From: an uncultured Mycoplasmatota bacterium
GTDB lineage: Bacteria; Bacillota_I; Bacilli_A; RF39; UBA660
Direction: 5' to 3'
Length of the DNA: 64,000 nucleotides
Assembly (NCBI GenBank): GCA_900552495.1
Contig: URZY01000005.1
Location: 62,001-126,000, forward strand
Shown: positions 41,160 to 50,684 of the stretch, piece by piece
Layout: each line of letters starts with the position of its first letter
Numbering within the stretch: position 1 is the first letter of the stretch
The notes under the pieces: model-generated
Database searches by the model: none
What the model saw: the letters and a program-made list of their open reading frames with translations, nothing else
What the model was told of the DNA's origin: nothing
Position numbers and translations under genes: made by a program

Positions 41160-42815
41160 TTATTCGTGAAAGTAGCTGCCTCCAATAAACTCTCTTATGA
41201 CGGCATCCTCTGGAATGGCATCAGCTGGAATTGGTAAAAATAAACGTAAGAAGTTTAATAAACGTTTTGCCTCTTCATAGTATGGTGAATCTGATGGAAC
41301 AGAGTATAGGAGCGGTTCAACATAGGTCTTTAAAACTCCGATCTCATAAATTGCGGCAGAATTGATAGTTGCATCAGCTTCATCTTGATATGGGAAGATA
41401 TATTTTTCTTCACCACGACGGACACTAGGCCACAAAGATAAAGTGTGTTCAATGCGGTAATTACGCGTTCGATTGTCACGAACAATTCTTCTTAATAGTC
41501 TATTATCACTTGTACAAATTCGGTTATGATAGTCCATATTTAACTCAGTCAAAGCCGATATATATATTTTATATTTATTCTCACGTGGAATATTAGTTAG
41601 TATTTTACTATCTAAAGCATGAATTCCCTCAATTAATAAAATATCTTTTTCTTCTAATTGAAGTTCACTTTTATATTCTTTGATTCCAAGCGTAAAATTA
41701 TAGGTTGGAAGAAGAACCTTGTCACCTTTCATTAATGATGCCATTTGTTTATCAAATAGTTTAATATCCATTGCCTCTAGACATTCATAGTCGGGTTTGC
41801 CATATTCATCCAATGGTGTATCTTCTTTATCTACAAAATAATCATCCATAGAAATAACATGTGGGGTTAAACCAAAACTCTTTAAATACATGCATAATTT
41901 TCTAGTGGAAGTTGTTTTTCCAGAAGACGAAGGGCCGGCAATTAAAATTATTTTAACTTTATTTTTATGTTCATTGATATCCTTAGCAACAGTTAGTAAC
42001 CGGTTGCTTTGAAGTGTTTCATCAATTTTGATTAGATCACTTATTTTACCAGTTGAAACAACCTTATTTAAATCAGATGAGGTCTCAATATGAATTAATT
42101 TTGCCCAATCTCTATTTTCCTTAAAAACTTTAAACATATTAGGATGATGTTCATACTCCTTTATCCTATCATTTATATAAACCGTTGGGAATCTTAAAAC
42201 AAAACCATTATCTTTGACATATGTTAAATCAAAGTCCTTTAAATCTCCCGTTGATGGAGCCATTAAACTATAAAAATAATTATATAGGTTTCCTAAACGA
42301 TATAAAGTAATATAATTATTGGTGTTATATGTCATAACTCCTGCTTTAGCAAAATCATTTATACTTTCAAAATATTTTATAGCTTCTAGGCGGTCAATTG
42401 TAACTTTGGATATAGGCATATCGGCCTCAATAACTGCTTTCATCGCTTCTTTTATAGATTCTAGTTTGCTTTCAGTTAAGCGGAATGTTGTCTCAATGTA
42501 CAAGCCTTTATCTAGAGAATGTTGAACTATTATATCGCTAGTTTTACCATAGAGTTTTTTAATAGCATAAACCAAGATATATATAAGACCATTTACGTGA
42601 CAGCGATTAGCTTCTCTTTCAGTAAGATCTAAAAATTCAACATCGGAGTTTTCCTTTAATGTTGCTGTTAATTCCTTATAGTGATTATTAACGCGCGCTA
42701 AAATAATTGGATATTTTCTTTCTGGCTCTAGCTCATTAGCTATTTCTTGAAGTGTTATTCCCTTACTAAATTTATATTTTTTTCCATTTATTCTTGCTTC
42801 AATTGTTTCTATCAC
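41160..42815 (-). CDS. TGS-domain nucleoside (uridine-type) kinase
   Basis: 551 residues starting at a GTG (42815), chosen because an AAGGGGTG site lies 6 bases upstream; another GTG at 42824 is inside that site. Residues 1-70 are a TGS-like domain and 70-160 resemble the second additional domain of threonyl-tRNA synthetase. A P-loop kinase domain follows, with GPSSSGKTT at about 294-302 and 'HVISMDDYFVD' and 'LLIEGIHAL'. This fusion is annotated in clostridia and relatives as uridine kinase or nucleoside kinase. The role of the synthetase-like half is unclear. It is divergent from clpP. Confidence 0.88.
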   Translation of the reverse strand: MIETIEARINGKKYKFSKGITLQEIANELEPERKYPIILARVNNHYKELTATLKENSDVEFLDLTEREANRCHVNGLIYILVYAIKKLYGKTSDIIVQHSLDKGLYIETTFRLTESKLESIKEAMKAVIEADMPISKVTIDRLEAIKYFESINDFAKAGVMTYNTNNYITLYRLGNLYNYFYSLMAPSTGDLKDFDLTYVKDNGFVLRFPTVYINDRIKEYEHHPNMFKVFKENRDWAKLIHIETSSDLNKVVSTGKISDLIKIDETLQSNRLLTVAKDINEHKNKVKIILIAGPSSSGKTTSTRKLCMYLKSFGLTPHVISMDDYFVDKEDTPLDEYGKPDYECLEAMDIKLFDKQMASLMKGDKVLLPTYNFTLGIKEYKSELQLEEKDILLIEGIHALDSKILTNIPRENKYKIYISALTELNMDYHNRICTSDNRLLRRIVRDNRTRNYRIEHTLSLWPSVRRGEEKYIFPYQDEADATINSAAIYEIGVLKTYVEPLLYSVPSDSPYYEEAKRLLNFLRLFLPIPADAIPEDAVIREFIGGSYFHE

Positions 42816-42923
42816 AATATTCACCCCTTATATTTTCTCATAATAAGTATAGCATAATATGTCTATTTATTATAGGAATATTTTCTTCATTTTACATTAT
42901 ACTATGTATAGGTAGGTGATAAT

Positions 42924-43496
42924 ATGAATTTAGTACCAGTTGTCGTTGATAAAGATATTCAAGGAGAAAGAAGTTATGATATTTTTTCAAGATTGTTGAA
43001 GGAAAGAATTATTTTTATTAGTGGTGAAATTAATGATAGTGTTGCAAACAGCGTTATTGCTGAATTATTGTATTTAGATTCTATTAATCACGAGGATATT
43101 TCTATTTATATTAATTCGCCTGGTGGCGTTATTACTTCTGGAATGGCAATTTATGATACTATGAATTTTGTCAAAAGCGATGTTACAACTATATGTATTG
43201 GTATGGCAGCTAGTATGGCAGCGTTTTTGTTATCTAGTGGAACCATTGGAAAAAGATATATTTTACCAAATGCAGATGTTATGATTCACCAACCTCTTGG
43301 AGGAGCTGAGGGACAGGCTACGGATATCAAGATTGCAGCGGAGAGAATTTTGGAGTTAAAGAGACGTATTAATAGAATACTGGCAAAAAATACAGGAAAA
43401 TCCTTAAGTAAAATTGAAAAAGATACGGAACGTGATAATTATTTAACAGCTGATGAAGCAGTAAAATATGGACTTGTAGATAAAATCATAAGATAA
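42924..43496 (+). CDS. clpP: ATP-dependent Clp protease proteolytic subunit
   Basis: 190 residues with catalytic triad S97 (GMAASMAAF), H122 (MIHQPLGG) and D171. 'GEINDSVANSVIAELLYL' and 'INSPGGVITSGMAIYDTM' match ClpP. It forms the tetradecameric chamber used by ClpX and ClpC. A TATACT -10 (42898-42903) and a GGTAGGTGAT ribosome binding site lie directly upstream. No CtsR heptad repeat is visible. Confidence 0.97.
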   Translation: MNLVPVVVDKDIQGERSYDIFSRLLKERIIFISGEINDSVANSVIAELLYLDSINHEDISIYINSPGGVITSGMAIYDTMNFVKSDVTTICIGMAASMAAFLLSSGTIGKRYILPNADVMIHQPLGGAEGQATDIKIAAERILELKRRINRILAKNTGKSLSKIEKDTERDNYLTADEAVKYGLVDKIIR

Positions 43497-43525
43497 AGAG
43501 CTATTTAAAATAGCTCTTTATTTAT
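43495..43525. terminator. bidirectional terminator between clpP and whiA
   Basis: An 11-bp perfect stem (43495-43505 with 43509-43519) followed by TATTTATTTTT in the forward direction. The genes converge here and the whiA stop (43518-43520) overlaps the stem. Confidence 0.75.
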
Positions 43526-44450
43526 TTTTAGATAAGTTGTCTGCTAACTCCTTTATTTTTCTTAGTCTATGATTTAGACCAGATTTTGTAATTGGCTTTG
43601 ATGTCTCTAAAGAAATTATTTCTGACAATTCTTTTAGAGAAGCCTCGGGATATTTTTTTCGATATTCTAAGGTTTCTTTTGTTTTATCGTCAAGCAAGTC
43701 TAGAGAAGCTGTTTCTTCAATAATTCTAATTTGGTCAAGTTGACTTGTTGCAGTGGCAACTACACGATCAATATTAGCTTGTTCACAATTATTTAGACGG
43801 TTAGTTTGATTTTTTTGTTCACGATAAATTCGAACATTTTCAAAATACATTACAGCATTATTGGCGCCAAGTATTTTGATATAGTCACTTATTTTCTCGG
43901 CTTCTTTCAAGTAAATCATATACCCTTTATCACGATTTAGTATTTTAGCATTTAAATCAAAGATGTTCAAAAGCTTTTGAACAAAAACTGCCTCTTCTGG
44001 TGTTGAAATTAATAATTCCATATGATAACGAGAGGTTTTGGGATCATTAATACTTCCACAGCATAGAAAGACTCCCCTTAAATAAGCTCTTATCTCTTCA
44101 TTTGCCCCTACTATATATGTTGGAGGAGTTGGAAGAATTTTTTTGTTTTTATCAATAAAACCAATATCTTGTAAAATCATATCGACTTTAGTATCAATAG
44201 ACATTAGAATTAATTCTTTTTTACTAAAGTTAACATTTTCTTTAGTATCAATTTTTAAATCTACTTCATATTCGGTTTTTAGAAAGTTTTTTATTCTTTC
44301 GACAGTCTTTTTATTCTCTGTTGTTAGAGTTATTGTACCATCGGTGATTGTGCCATTATTTCTAATAAAGCCGGCTAGTTCGGCTATCGTTTCTGATTCA
44401 GTGGTCTTTATACTAGCGATTTCTTCTTTTATACGCGTTGTGTATGACAT
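43518..44450 (-). CDS. whiA: DNA-binding protein WhiA
   Basis: 310 residues. The N-terminal WhiA/LAGLIDADG-like domains ('TIAELAGFIRNNGTI', 'AYLRGVFLCCGSINDP...YHMELL') are followed by a C-terminal helix-turn-helix with 'LKELSEIISLETSKPITKSGLNHRLRKIKELA'. Bacillus WhiA influences chromosome segregation and division. Its ATG overlaps the yvcK stop by one base, the conserved yvcK-whiA pair. The usual upstream partner rapZ is not present. Confidence 0.95.
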   Translation of the reverse strand: MSYTTRIKEEIASIKTTESETIAELAGFIRNNGTITDGTITLTTENKKTVERIKNFLKTEYEVDLKIDTKENVNFSKKELILMSIDTKVDMILQDIGFIDKNKKILPTPPTYIVGANEEIRAYLRGVFLCCGSINDPKTSRYHMELLISTPEEAVFVQKLLNIFDLNAKILNRDKGYMIYLKEAEKISDYIKILGANNAVMYFENVRIYREQKNQTNRLNNCEQANIDRVVATATSQLDQIRIIEETASLDLLDDKTKETLEYRKKYPEASLKELSEIISLETSKPITKSGLNHRLRKIKELADNLSKNK

Positions 44451-45409
44451 TATCTAACTAAATATGAGAAAATTAAAGAACTTAATTTTAAGCTATTATG
44501 TCTTAAAATATTGTCTTCTATAATGATTAAGTCATCTTCAATTAACTCTACACCTAACTTCTTTATTTTATCATGATCAATTGGCACAGGATCCTTTTGT
44601 TCTTTAGTATAGTACTTTTTGGCAATGGCCTTATCTATCTTAGTATTACTTGCAATAACTACATTTAGCTTTCGCGTTTCTAAATATTTATTAATCATTT
44701 CAATGTGATCACCAACTGTAAATTTATCGGTTTCTCCTGGCTGGGTTACAACATTACATAAATACATAATAGGAGCTTTAGATTTACCTAAGGCATCCTT
44801 AACTGATTTGCATAGAACATTTGGTAAAACAGATGTATATAAGCTTCCCATACTAAGAATAATTAAATCAGCTTCAGCAATCGCTTTTAAAACTTCTGGA
44901 AGAACAACTGGTTCTTCTTTGTAAAAAATCTCTGCAAATTGTTTATGAGCACTAGTAATTTGGTGTTCTCCCTCAACAATGTTTCCGTCATAATCTTTAG
45001 CCATAAGAGTTAGTTTTGAGTCTTCTGAAATAGGTAAGACGGTGTGTCTTACATCAAGAAGTTTACTTAAATAACCAATCGAGTCTTTAAGTGAACCATT
45101 TAAGTCTAACATAGCTGTTAAAATTAGATTTCCTAAAGCATGACCATCTAAATCACTTGATGTATTAAAACGATACTCCATCATTTTCTTTATCGGATCA
45201 TCAATTCCAGAAAGAGAAGTTATTACCTTTCTAATATCTCCCACTGCAGGAGTATGAAACTCTTCTCTTAAACGGCCAGTTGAACGACCGTTATCTGAAG
45301 TTGTGATTACTGCAGTTATATCTACTGGAAAATCTTTTAAACCACGTAATAAATAAGAAATTCCTGTTCCCCCACCAAAAACTACTATTTTTTTATTCAT
45401 TTTCTTCAC
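44450..45409 (-). CDS. yvcK: YvcK/GlmR-family UDP-sugar-binding protein
   Basis: 319 residues. It shows 'KIVVFGGGTGISYLLRGLK', 'TTSDNGRSTGRLREEF', 'PAVGDIRKVI' and 'GDHIEMINKYLE' of the YvcK/CofD-like family. In Bacillus the protein is needed for growth on gluconeogenic carbon and links UDP-GlcNAc level to wall precursor synthesis. It follows lgt by 18 bases and overlaps whiA. Confidence 0.95.
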   Translation of the reverse strand: MKKMNKKIVVFGGGTGISYLLRGLKDFPVDITAVITTSDNGRSTGRLREEFHTPAVGDIRKVITSLSGIDDPIKKMMEYRFNTSSDLDGHALGNLILTAMLDLNGSLKDSIGYLSKLLDVRHTVLPISEDSKLTLMAKDYDGNIVEGEHQITSAHKQFAEIFYKEEPVVLPEVLKAIAEADLIILSMGSLYTSVLPNVLCKSVKDALGKSKAPIMYLCNVVTQPGETDKFTVGDHIEMINKYLETRKLNVVIASNTKIDKAIAKKYYTKEQKDPVPIDHDKIKKLGVELIEDDLIIIEDNILRHNSLKLSSLIFSYLVR

Positions 45410-45427
45410 CTCTATTTAAAATATTAA

Positions 45428-46240
45428 TTATTTGCTAGTAATTACGTCATCATTATGATACAAATATTTTTTGTCTTTACATTTAATTGTATTATGGATA
45501 ATTATTCCTATACCAGCTATCGAAAATAAGATTGATACTATTTGGGCAATCTTTAAAGGACCTAACATTAATGAATCACTGCGCATTCCTTCGATAAAGA
45601 AACGTAGTATCCCATACCAAATTAAATATGTGGCAGTCAGCGTTCCTTCCTTTAAAGTCTTACTTTTTCTTAAGAAAAGAAGTAATATAAATCCTAATAA
45701 GCAGCCAATAGATTCATAAAAGAAGGTCGGTTGGCGATAATTTCCTAAGATATACATACCATTAATTACAAAAGTTGGTAAGGGTTGGGCTTGCAAGGCG
45801 TTTAAAGAGGTTACAGCTCCGTAAGCCTCTTGATTAAAAAAGTTCCCCCAGCGCCCTATCGCTTGACCAATTATGACACCGACGACAATAATATCAATAG
45901 TTTTAATAATATTTACTTTTTTAATTTTACAATATAGAATAACTGTAATTAAGCCAGCAAAAATTCCGCCATGAATAGCTAAACCGCCATTCCAGATTTC
46001 AAAAATTTCTATTGGATTAGCAAGGTAATAATTAAAATTAAAGATAACATAATATAATCGTGCACCAATTATCCCGAATATTAATGTATAAAAAGTTAAA
46101 TTTACTAAAAAGTCACTATTAATATTTTGCTTTTTAGCCTCTTTGTATATTAGAAAACATGCTGTTAACATACCAAGGAAGATAAAAATAGAATACCAAT
46201 ATATTTGAATAAAACCTAAATCTAATGCTACTCTATTCAT
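45428..46240 (-). CDS. lgt: prolipoprotein diacylglyceryl transferase
   Basis: 270 residues with about seven membrane segments. The Lgt signature is at 'GRWGNFFNQEAYG' with catalytic-region 'HGGIFAGL' earlier and 'FFYESIGCLLGF' and 'RFFIEGMRSDS' later. It attaches diacylglycerol to the lipobox Cys. It lies 10 bases after uvrA and heads into yvcK-whiA. Confidence 0.95.
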   Translation of the reverse strand: MNRVALDLGFIQIYWYSIFIFLGMLTACFLIYKEAKKQNINSDFLVNLTFYTLIFGIIGARLYYVIFNFNYYLANPIEIFEIWNGGLAIHGGIFAGLITVILYCKIKKVNIIKTIDIIVVGVIIGQAIGRWGNFFNQEAYGAVTSLNALQAQPLPTFVINGMYILGNYRQPTFFYESIGCLLGFILLLFLRKSKTLKEGTLTATYLIWYGILRFFIEGMRSDSLMLGPLKIAQIVSILFSIAGIGIIIHNTIKCKDKKYLYHNDDVITSK

Positions 46241-46250
46241 TTACATTCCC

Positions 46251-49070
46251 TCATTCCGATAATATTTTCTTTAAAAATTGACCGGTATATGACTCTTTTA
46301 CTTCGGCTATTTCTTCTGGAGTACCAGTTGCAACGATTGTTCCACCGGCATCGCCACCTTCTGGGCCAAGATCAATGATGTGGTCTGCTACTTTGATTAC
46401 ATCTAAGTTGTGTTCAATCACTACTACCGTGTCTTTATTATCTACTATTTTCTGTAAAATTGCAAGTAAACGCTTAATATCATCAACGTGAAGTCCAGTG
46501 GTTGGTTCATCTAAAACAAATAAAGTTTTACCAGTTGCTTTACGTTGTAGTTCTTTTGCTAATTTAACACGTTCAGCTTCTCCACCAGATAAGGTAGGGG
46601 CACTTTGACCTAATTTTATATAACCTAAGCCTACCTCTTCTAAAACTTGTAATTTATGTTTTATTTTAGGAACATTATCAAAAAATGTTAAAGCCTCTGT
46701 TACTCGCATATCTAAAACTTCGGCAATGTTTTTGCCTTTATATTTTATGTTTAGAGTCTCCCTATTATATCTAGTTCCATGACAAACTTCACAAGGAACA
46801 TAAACATCTGGTAAAAAATGCATCTCGATTTTTTTGACACCGTCTCCACGGCAGGCTTCACAACGTCCACCCTTTACATTAAAGGAAAATCTATTTTTCT
46901 CAAAGCCATACATTTTTGCTTCTTTAGTAGTTGTAAATAGGGTTCTTATATCATCAAAAACGCCAGTGTAAGTAGCCGGATTAGATCTTGGAGTTCTTCC
47001 AATTGGATTTTGTGAGATTGCAACAATCTTGTCTAAATTGTCCATACCAAGAATCTTTTCATATTTACCCGGTTTTTCTTTAGTGTTATATAAATATTTA
47101 GAAAGAGCTTTACAAAGAATTTCATTTATTAAACTACTTTTCCCACTACCAGAAACACCTGTAATACAAGTAAATGTTCCAAGCGGGATATCAACATTAA
47201 TATTTTTTAGGTTATTTTCACGTGCACCTTTTATTTTAAGATATTTTTTGTTGCCTTTTCTTCTTTCTTTTGGTATTTCAATGCATTTTTTGCCACTTAA
47301 GTATTGTCCCGTAATGCTGCTATCATTTTGCATTACTTCTTCCGGTGTTCCTTGGGCAATAATTTGACCACCTGCATCCCCTGCACCAGGTCCAATATCT
47401 ACCAAATAATCACAGGCTAACATAGTATCAGTATCATGTTCTACAACAATGAGAGTATTACCTAAATCTCGCATTTCTTGCATTGATTTAATTAATTTGG
47501 CATTATCTCGTTGGTGCAATCCGATACTTGGCTCATCTAAGACATATAAAACTCCTGTTAAATGAGAGCCTATTTGAGTCGCTAAACGAATACGTTGTGC
47601 TTCTCCTCCAGATAGTGTTCCCGCACTTCTATTCAACGTTAGATAGTCAAGCCCTACATTTGATAGGAAACTTAAACGTTCATTTATTTCTTTTAAAACT
47701 AGAGTAGCGATTTGCTTTTGTTCTTCTGTTAACGTTAATTTACTATAGGAATTTAGTAGTTCTTTAATACTCATACAGGTAACTTCATAAATATTTTTAC
47801 CATCTACTTTTACAGATAGAACTTCGTCTTTTAGTCTTGCTCCTTGACAAGCGTCACAAACATGCTCAACCATGTAGTTCTCTAACCAATCACGAACCCA
47901 AGTAGAGCTTGTTTCCATGTAACGACGTTCTAGGTTATTAACGATGCCTTCATAAAAGTCTTTACTATTATAACTGTTACCGCTCTTAGACTTATATGAA
48001 AAGTGAATTATTTCGTCAGAACCATATAAGATAACTGATTGTTGCTTAGGAGTTAGACTCTTCCATGGTTTAGTCATATTGATTTTGTAATGCTTACACA
48101 AGCATTCTAGTTTTTTATAATCTAATCCTTCCGGGTCATCTGTTAAGGTTTTTATACATCCGGAAGCAATAGATAGATTTTTATCAGGAATAAGAAGGTC
48201 TTCATCAATTTGCAATTTTACTCCTAAGCCTTTGCATTCTGGACAGGCACCATATGGAGCATTAAAACTAAATGTTCTTGGCTCTAATTCGCTTAATGAG
48301 AAGTCACAGTGTGGACAAGCAAATTGTTCAGAAAAAACAACTTCTTTAGCATTTTCCCCTAATATTTGAACAATAACTTTTCCGGCGGCTAACTTAGTAG
48401 CCGTCTCAATGGCTTCAAAGATTCGACTGTGAGAATCTTCTTTGATGACAACACGGTCAATTACAACATCGATATTATCTTTTTTATTTTTATCTAGTTC
48501 AATATTATCGCTTAAATCAACCATTTCCCCATTAACTCTTATTCTTACATAACCCTCTTTACGTAATTTATCAAGTAAATCCTTGTGAGTTCCTTTTTCA
48601 CCATGAACAACTGGGGCAAGAATAATTATTTTGGTTCCTTCACCATATTCTAAAACTTTATCAGTCATTTCTTCAACACTCTGTGATGAAATTGGAATAT
48701 TGTGGGTTGGACAATATGGTACCCCTACTCTTGCAAATAAAAGACGTAAGTAATCATATATTTCTGTCACAGTTCCAACCGTGGAACGTGGATTGTTAGA
48801 TGTTGTTTTTTGATCAATACTAATAGCAGGAGATAACCCCTCAATACTGTCGACATCAGGTTTTTCTGAGCCCCCTAAGAATTGTCTCGCATAGGCTGAC
48901 AGACTCTCTACATAACGACGTTGTCCTTCAGCATAAATTGTATCAAAAGCCAATGAACTTTTACCACTACCCGATAATCCAGTCATAACAATCATTTTAT
49001 TTTTTGGTAGTTCTATATCTATATTTTTTAGGTTATTTTCACGTGCACCTTTAATTATAATTTTATCCAT
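46251..49070 (-). CDS. uvrA: excinuclease ABC subunit A
   Basis: 939 residues with two ABC ATPase modules: Walker A GLSGSGKSS near 31-39 and GVSGSGKSS near 640, each with an LSGGE signature and 'LDEP' Walker B. Zinc fingers are visible ('CPHCDFSLSELEPRTFSFNAPYGACPEC'-type and 'CEACRGDGVKK...CEVCHGTRY'). It recognises DNA lesions with UvrB. uvrB lies two genes upstream on the same strand. No LexA box is evident. Confidence 0.98.
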   Translation of the reverse strand: MDKIIIKGARENNLKNIDIELPKNKMIVMTGLSGSGKSSLAFDTIYAEGQRRYVESLSAYARQFLGGSEKPDVDSIEGLSPAISIDQKTTSNNPRSTVGTVTEIYDYLRLLFARVGVPYCPTHNIPISSQSVEEMTDKVLEYGEGTKIIILAPVVHGEKGTHKDLLDKLRKEGYVRIRVNGEMVDLSDNIELDKNKKDNIDVVIDRVVIKEDSHSRIFEAIETATKLAAGKVIVQILGENAKEVVFSEQFACPHCDFSLSELEPRTFSFNAPYGACPECKGLGVKLQIDEDLLIPDKNLSIASGCIKTLTDDPEGLDYKKLECLCKHYKINMTKPWKSLTPKQQSVILYGSDEIIHFSYKSKSGNSYNSKDFYEGIVNNLERRYMETSSTWVRDWLENYMVEHVCDACQGARLKDEVLSVKVDGKNIYEVTCMSIKELLNSYSKLTLTEEQKQIATLVLKEINERLSFLSNVGLDYLTLNRSAGTLSGGEAQRIRLATQIGSHLTGVLYVLDEPSIGLHQRDNAKLIKSMQEMRDLGNTLIVVEHDTDTMLACDYLVDIGPGAGDAGGQIIAQGTPEEVMQNDSSITGQYLSGKKCIEIPKERRKGNKKYLKIKGARENNLKNINVDIPLGTFTCITGVSGSGKSSLINEILCKALSKYLYNTKEKPGKYEKILGMDNLDKIVAISQNPIGRTPRSNPATYTGVFDDIRTLFTTTKEAKMYGFEKNRFSFNVKGGRCEACRGDGVKKIEMHFLPDVYVPCEVCHGTRYNRETLNIKYKGKNIAEVLDMRVTEALTFFDNVPKIKHKLQVLEEVGLGYIKLGQSAPTLSGGEAERVKLAKELQRKATGKTLFVLDEPTTGLHVDDIKRLLAILQKIVDNKDTVVVIEHNLDVIKVADHIIDLGPEGGDAGGTIVATGTPEEIAEVKESYTGQFLKKILSE

Positions 49071-49126
49071 AATATCACCCGGCTCTTATTATAACACAAA
49101 AAAAGAAAATAATGCGGATTATTTCC

Positions 49127-49966
49127 TTATTTAAATCGATTTTTATAAGTACATTTTTGACATAATTCTTCAATTGGATGATGATTTTGAAATGATTTTT
49201 TTAAGTCTTGACAGCGTTTACTATTAATTATTTTTGTGAATGAGTCTTTAAATATATTCCCTAGTTCAATTTCTCCATTACTGTCAAGGCAGCAGGGAAC
49301 AACTGTTCCGTCGGACAAAATTGCTATTTGAGTTTTTAAGGCCATACAGAAACCATCGCTGGTTTTAGAGGTAGTGGTTGTTGGCCACTCAAACTCATTA
49401 TCTTTATCCACATAAATTGTGGAAGAAATTTTGACATTGTTCTCGGTTTTTAATTTTTCCACCGTTCCTGGGGATAAATTATAATATTTAGTCAATTTTT
49501 CCACTGTTTTTAGGGACTTCTCATCTAGCTTTTTATTTTGAAGTGTCCATAGACGATAGATTACCACAGTATTTGGGGATAACTTTTCTACACTCTTAAA
49601 TATTTTTTCTTCATAATTAGGAATATTTTGCTCACAATGTAAGGAAAAGTTTATTTTATGTAAAGCTTTACATTCTTTTAATTCTTCTACTAATTTAGGA
49701 AATAAAATCCCGTTTGTTGTAATATTGACTTTCATATCAAAGTCTTGGGCTATTTTTAAAAACGTAGATAAACTTTTATGTAATAATGGTTCGCCCTTAA
49801 CATGTAAATATATATTATCTGTATATGGTTTTATTTGCTCTAAAATATGAGAAAACTCTTTAATTGTCATAGATCTAGGTGGCCGCAAAACTTTACTACA
49901 AAAATGACAAGATAGGTTACAGATATTAGTTATTTCAATATAAACCTTTTTAAATTTCTTCTTCAT
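49127..49966 (-). CDS. radical SAM/SPASM protein
   Basis: 279 residues from the ATG at 49966; a GTG at 49978 is an alternative. The radical SAM cluster motif is CxxxCxxC at C16, C20, C23 (ICNLSCHFC), followed by 'HVKGEPLLH' and 'ITTNGILFP'. The C-terminal SPASM segment has 'VVPCCLDSNGEIELGNIF' and 'ELCQKCTYKNR', which binds an auxiliary Fe-S cluster. Such enzymes modify peptides, proteins or sugars. No precursor peptide gene is apparent nearby, so the substrate is unknown. It overlaps the previous gene by 17 bases. Confidence 0.9.
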   Translation of the reverse strand: MKKKFKKVYIEITNICNLSCHFCSKVLRPPRSMTIKEFSHILEQIKPYTDNIYLHVKGEPLLHKSLSTFLKIAQDFDMKVNITTNGILFPKLVEELKECKALHKINFSLHCEQNIPNYEEKIFKSVEKLSPNTVVIYRLWTLQNKKLDEKSLKTVEKLTKYYNLSPGTVEKLKTENNVKISSTIYVDKDNEFEWPTTTTSKTSDGFCMALKTQIAILSDGTVVPCCLDSNGEIELGNIFKDSFTKIINSKRCQDLKKSFQNHHPIEELCQKCTYKNRFK

Positions 49967-50672
49967 TATATACCACACAGACTAAATTTTTTCCTGGCTT
50001 ATTTCCAAGATTAGAAAAATATTTATTATTTGTTGTTGAATCAGTATTATCAAAGTAAATATTATTAGGATCGACAATTTCTTTAATTAAAGTATTGAAG
50101 ATAGCATATCTAATATCTAAAAAGGTCTTCTTTTTCCTTTTAATTGTAGTATCTTTCCAAATATAATTATTTGTTAATAAGGATGGCGCAACTTCTAATT
50201 TATCTTTATTTGGGCAAGCACTAATATAGAAGGTCATTTCAAATGGTGCCGCGTTGGTTTCTTTTATTAAACTTTCAACGATTTCATGTAATAAGTTATT
50301 GTTTAAGTTTTCTAATGTACCAATAGCAATAGCTACTACTGAATGACCAGTCTCTGTTTGAGCGGAGGCTATTATAACTGGATAGTCATCCATTTCAGCA
50401 GCAACGCATAAACCGTTGCTACTATCTTTTAGTAATAAAATAGCTTCTTTTACTTTTTTGATAGATGGAGTTACCACTCGAGATTTAATCTCTTTATTTT
50501 TATTTGGTAATATTATAACTTTTTCAGAATCTATATTTTTCTTGGCAAAAAAACGCTTTAAAGTATTTTCATATAAAAGGTTTCTCTCTGCCGATGAAAG
50601 CGTTGGGAAAAACTTTTTCTCATTTGACATAATTCCATCTTTTTGAGACGAAATAAATACATTTAACTTCAT
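49950..50672 (-). CDS. unassigned protein, possibly a degenerate laccase-domain (YlmD/PgeF-like) fold
   Basis: 240 residues. The middle part reads like a decayed laccase-domain (Cu-oxidase_4) protein. 'AAEMDDYPVIIASA' is where the family has 'ADCxPVLLxD', 'VVAIAIGTLENL' replaces 'AxHAGWRGT', and 'MTFYISACPNKDKLEVAPSLL' replaces the 'IGPxIxxxxYEV' strand. The metal-binding His and Cys of the family are missing, so oxidase or purine nucleosidase activity is unlikely. It starts 12 bases after uvrB and overlaps the radical SAM gene, suggesting joint expression with both. The assignment is tentative. Confidence 0.45.
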   Translation of the reverse strand: MKLNVFISSQKDGIMSNEKKFFPTLSSAERNLLYENTLKRFFAKKNIDSEKVIILPNKNKEIKSRVVTPSIKKVKEAILLLKDSSNGLCVAAEMDDYPVIIASAQTETGHSVVAIAIGTLENLNNNLLHEIVESLIKETNAAPFEMTFYISACPNKDKLEVAPSLLTNNYIWKDTTIKRKKKTFLDIRYAIFNTLIKEIVDPNNIYFDNTDSTTNNKYFSNLGNKPGKNLVCVVYNEEEI

Positions 50673-50684
50673 ACTTCCTCCTGA

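Noticed and set aside
47029..47367. Forward-strand frame inside uvrA
   Set aside because: Antisense to strongly conserved UvrA sequence with no start signals.
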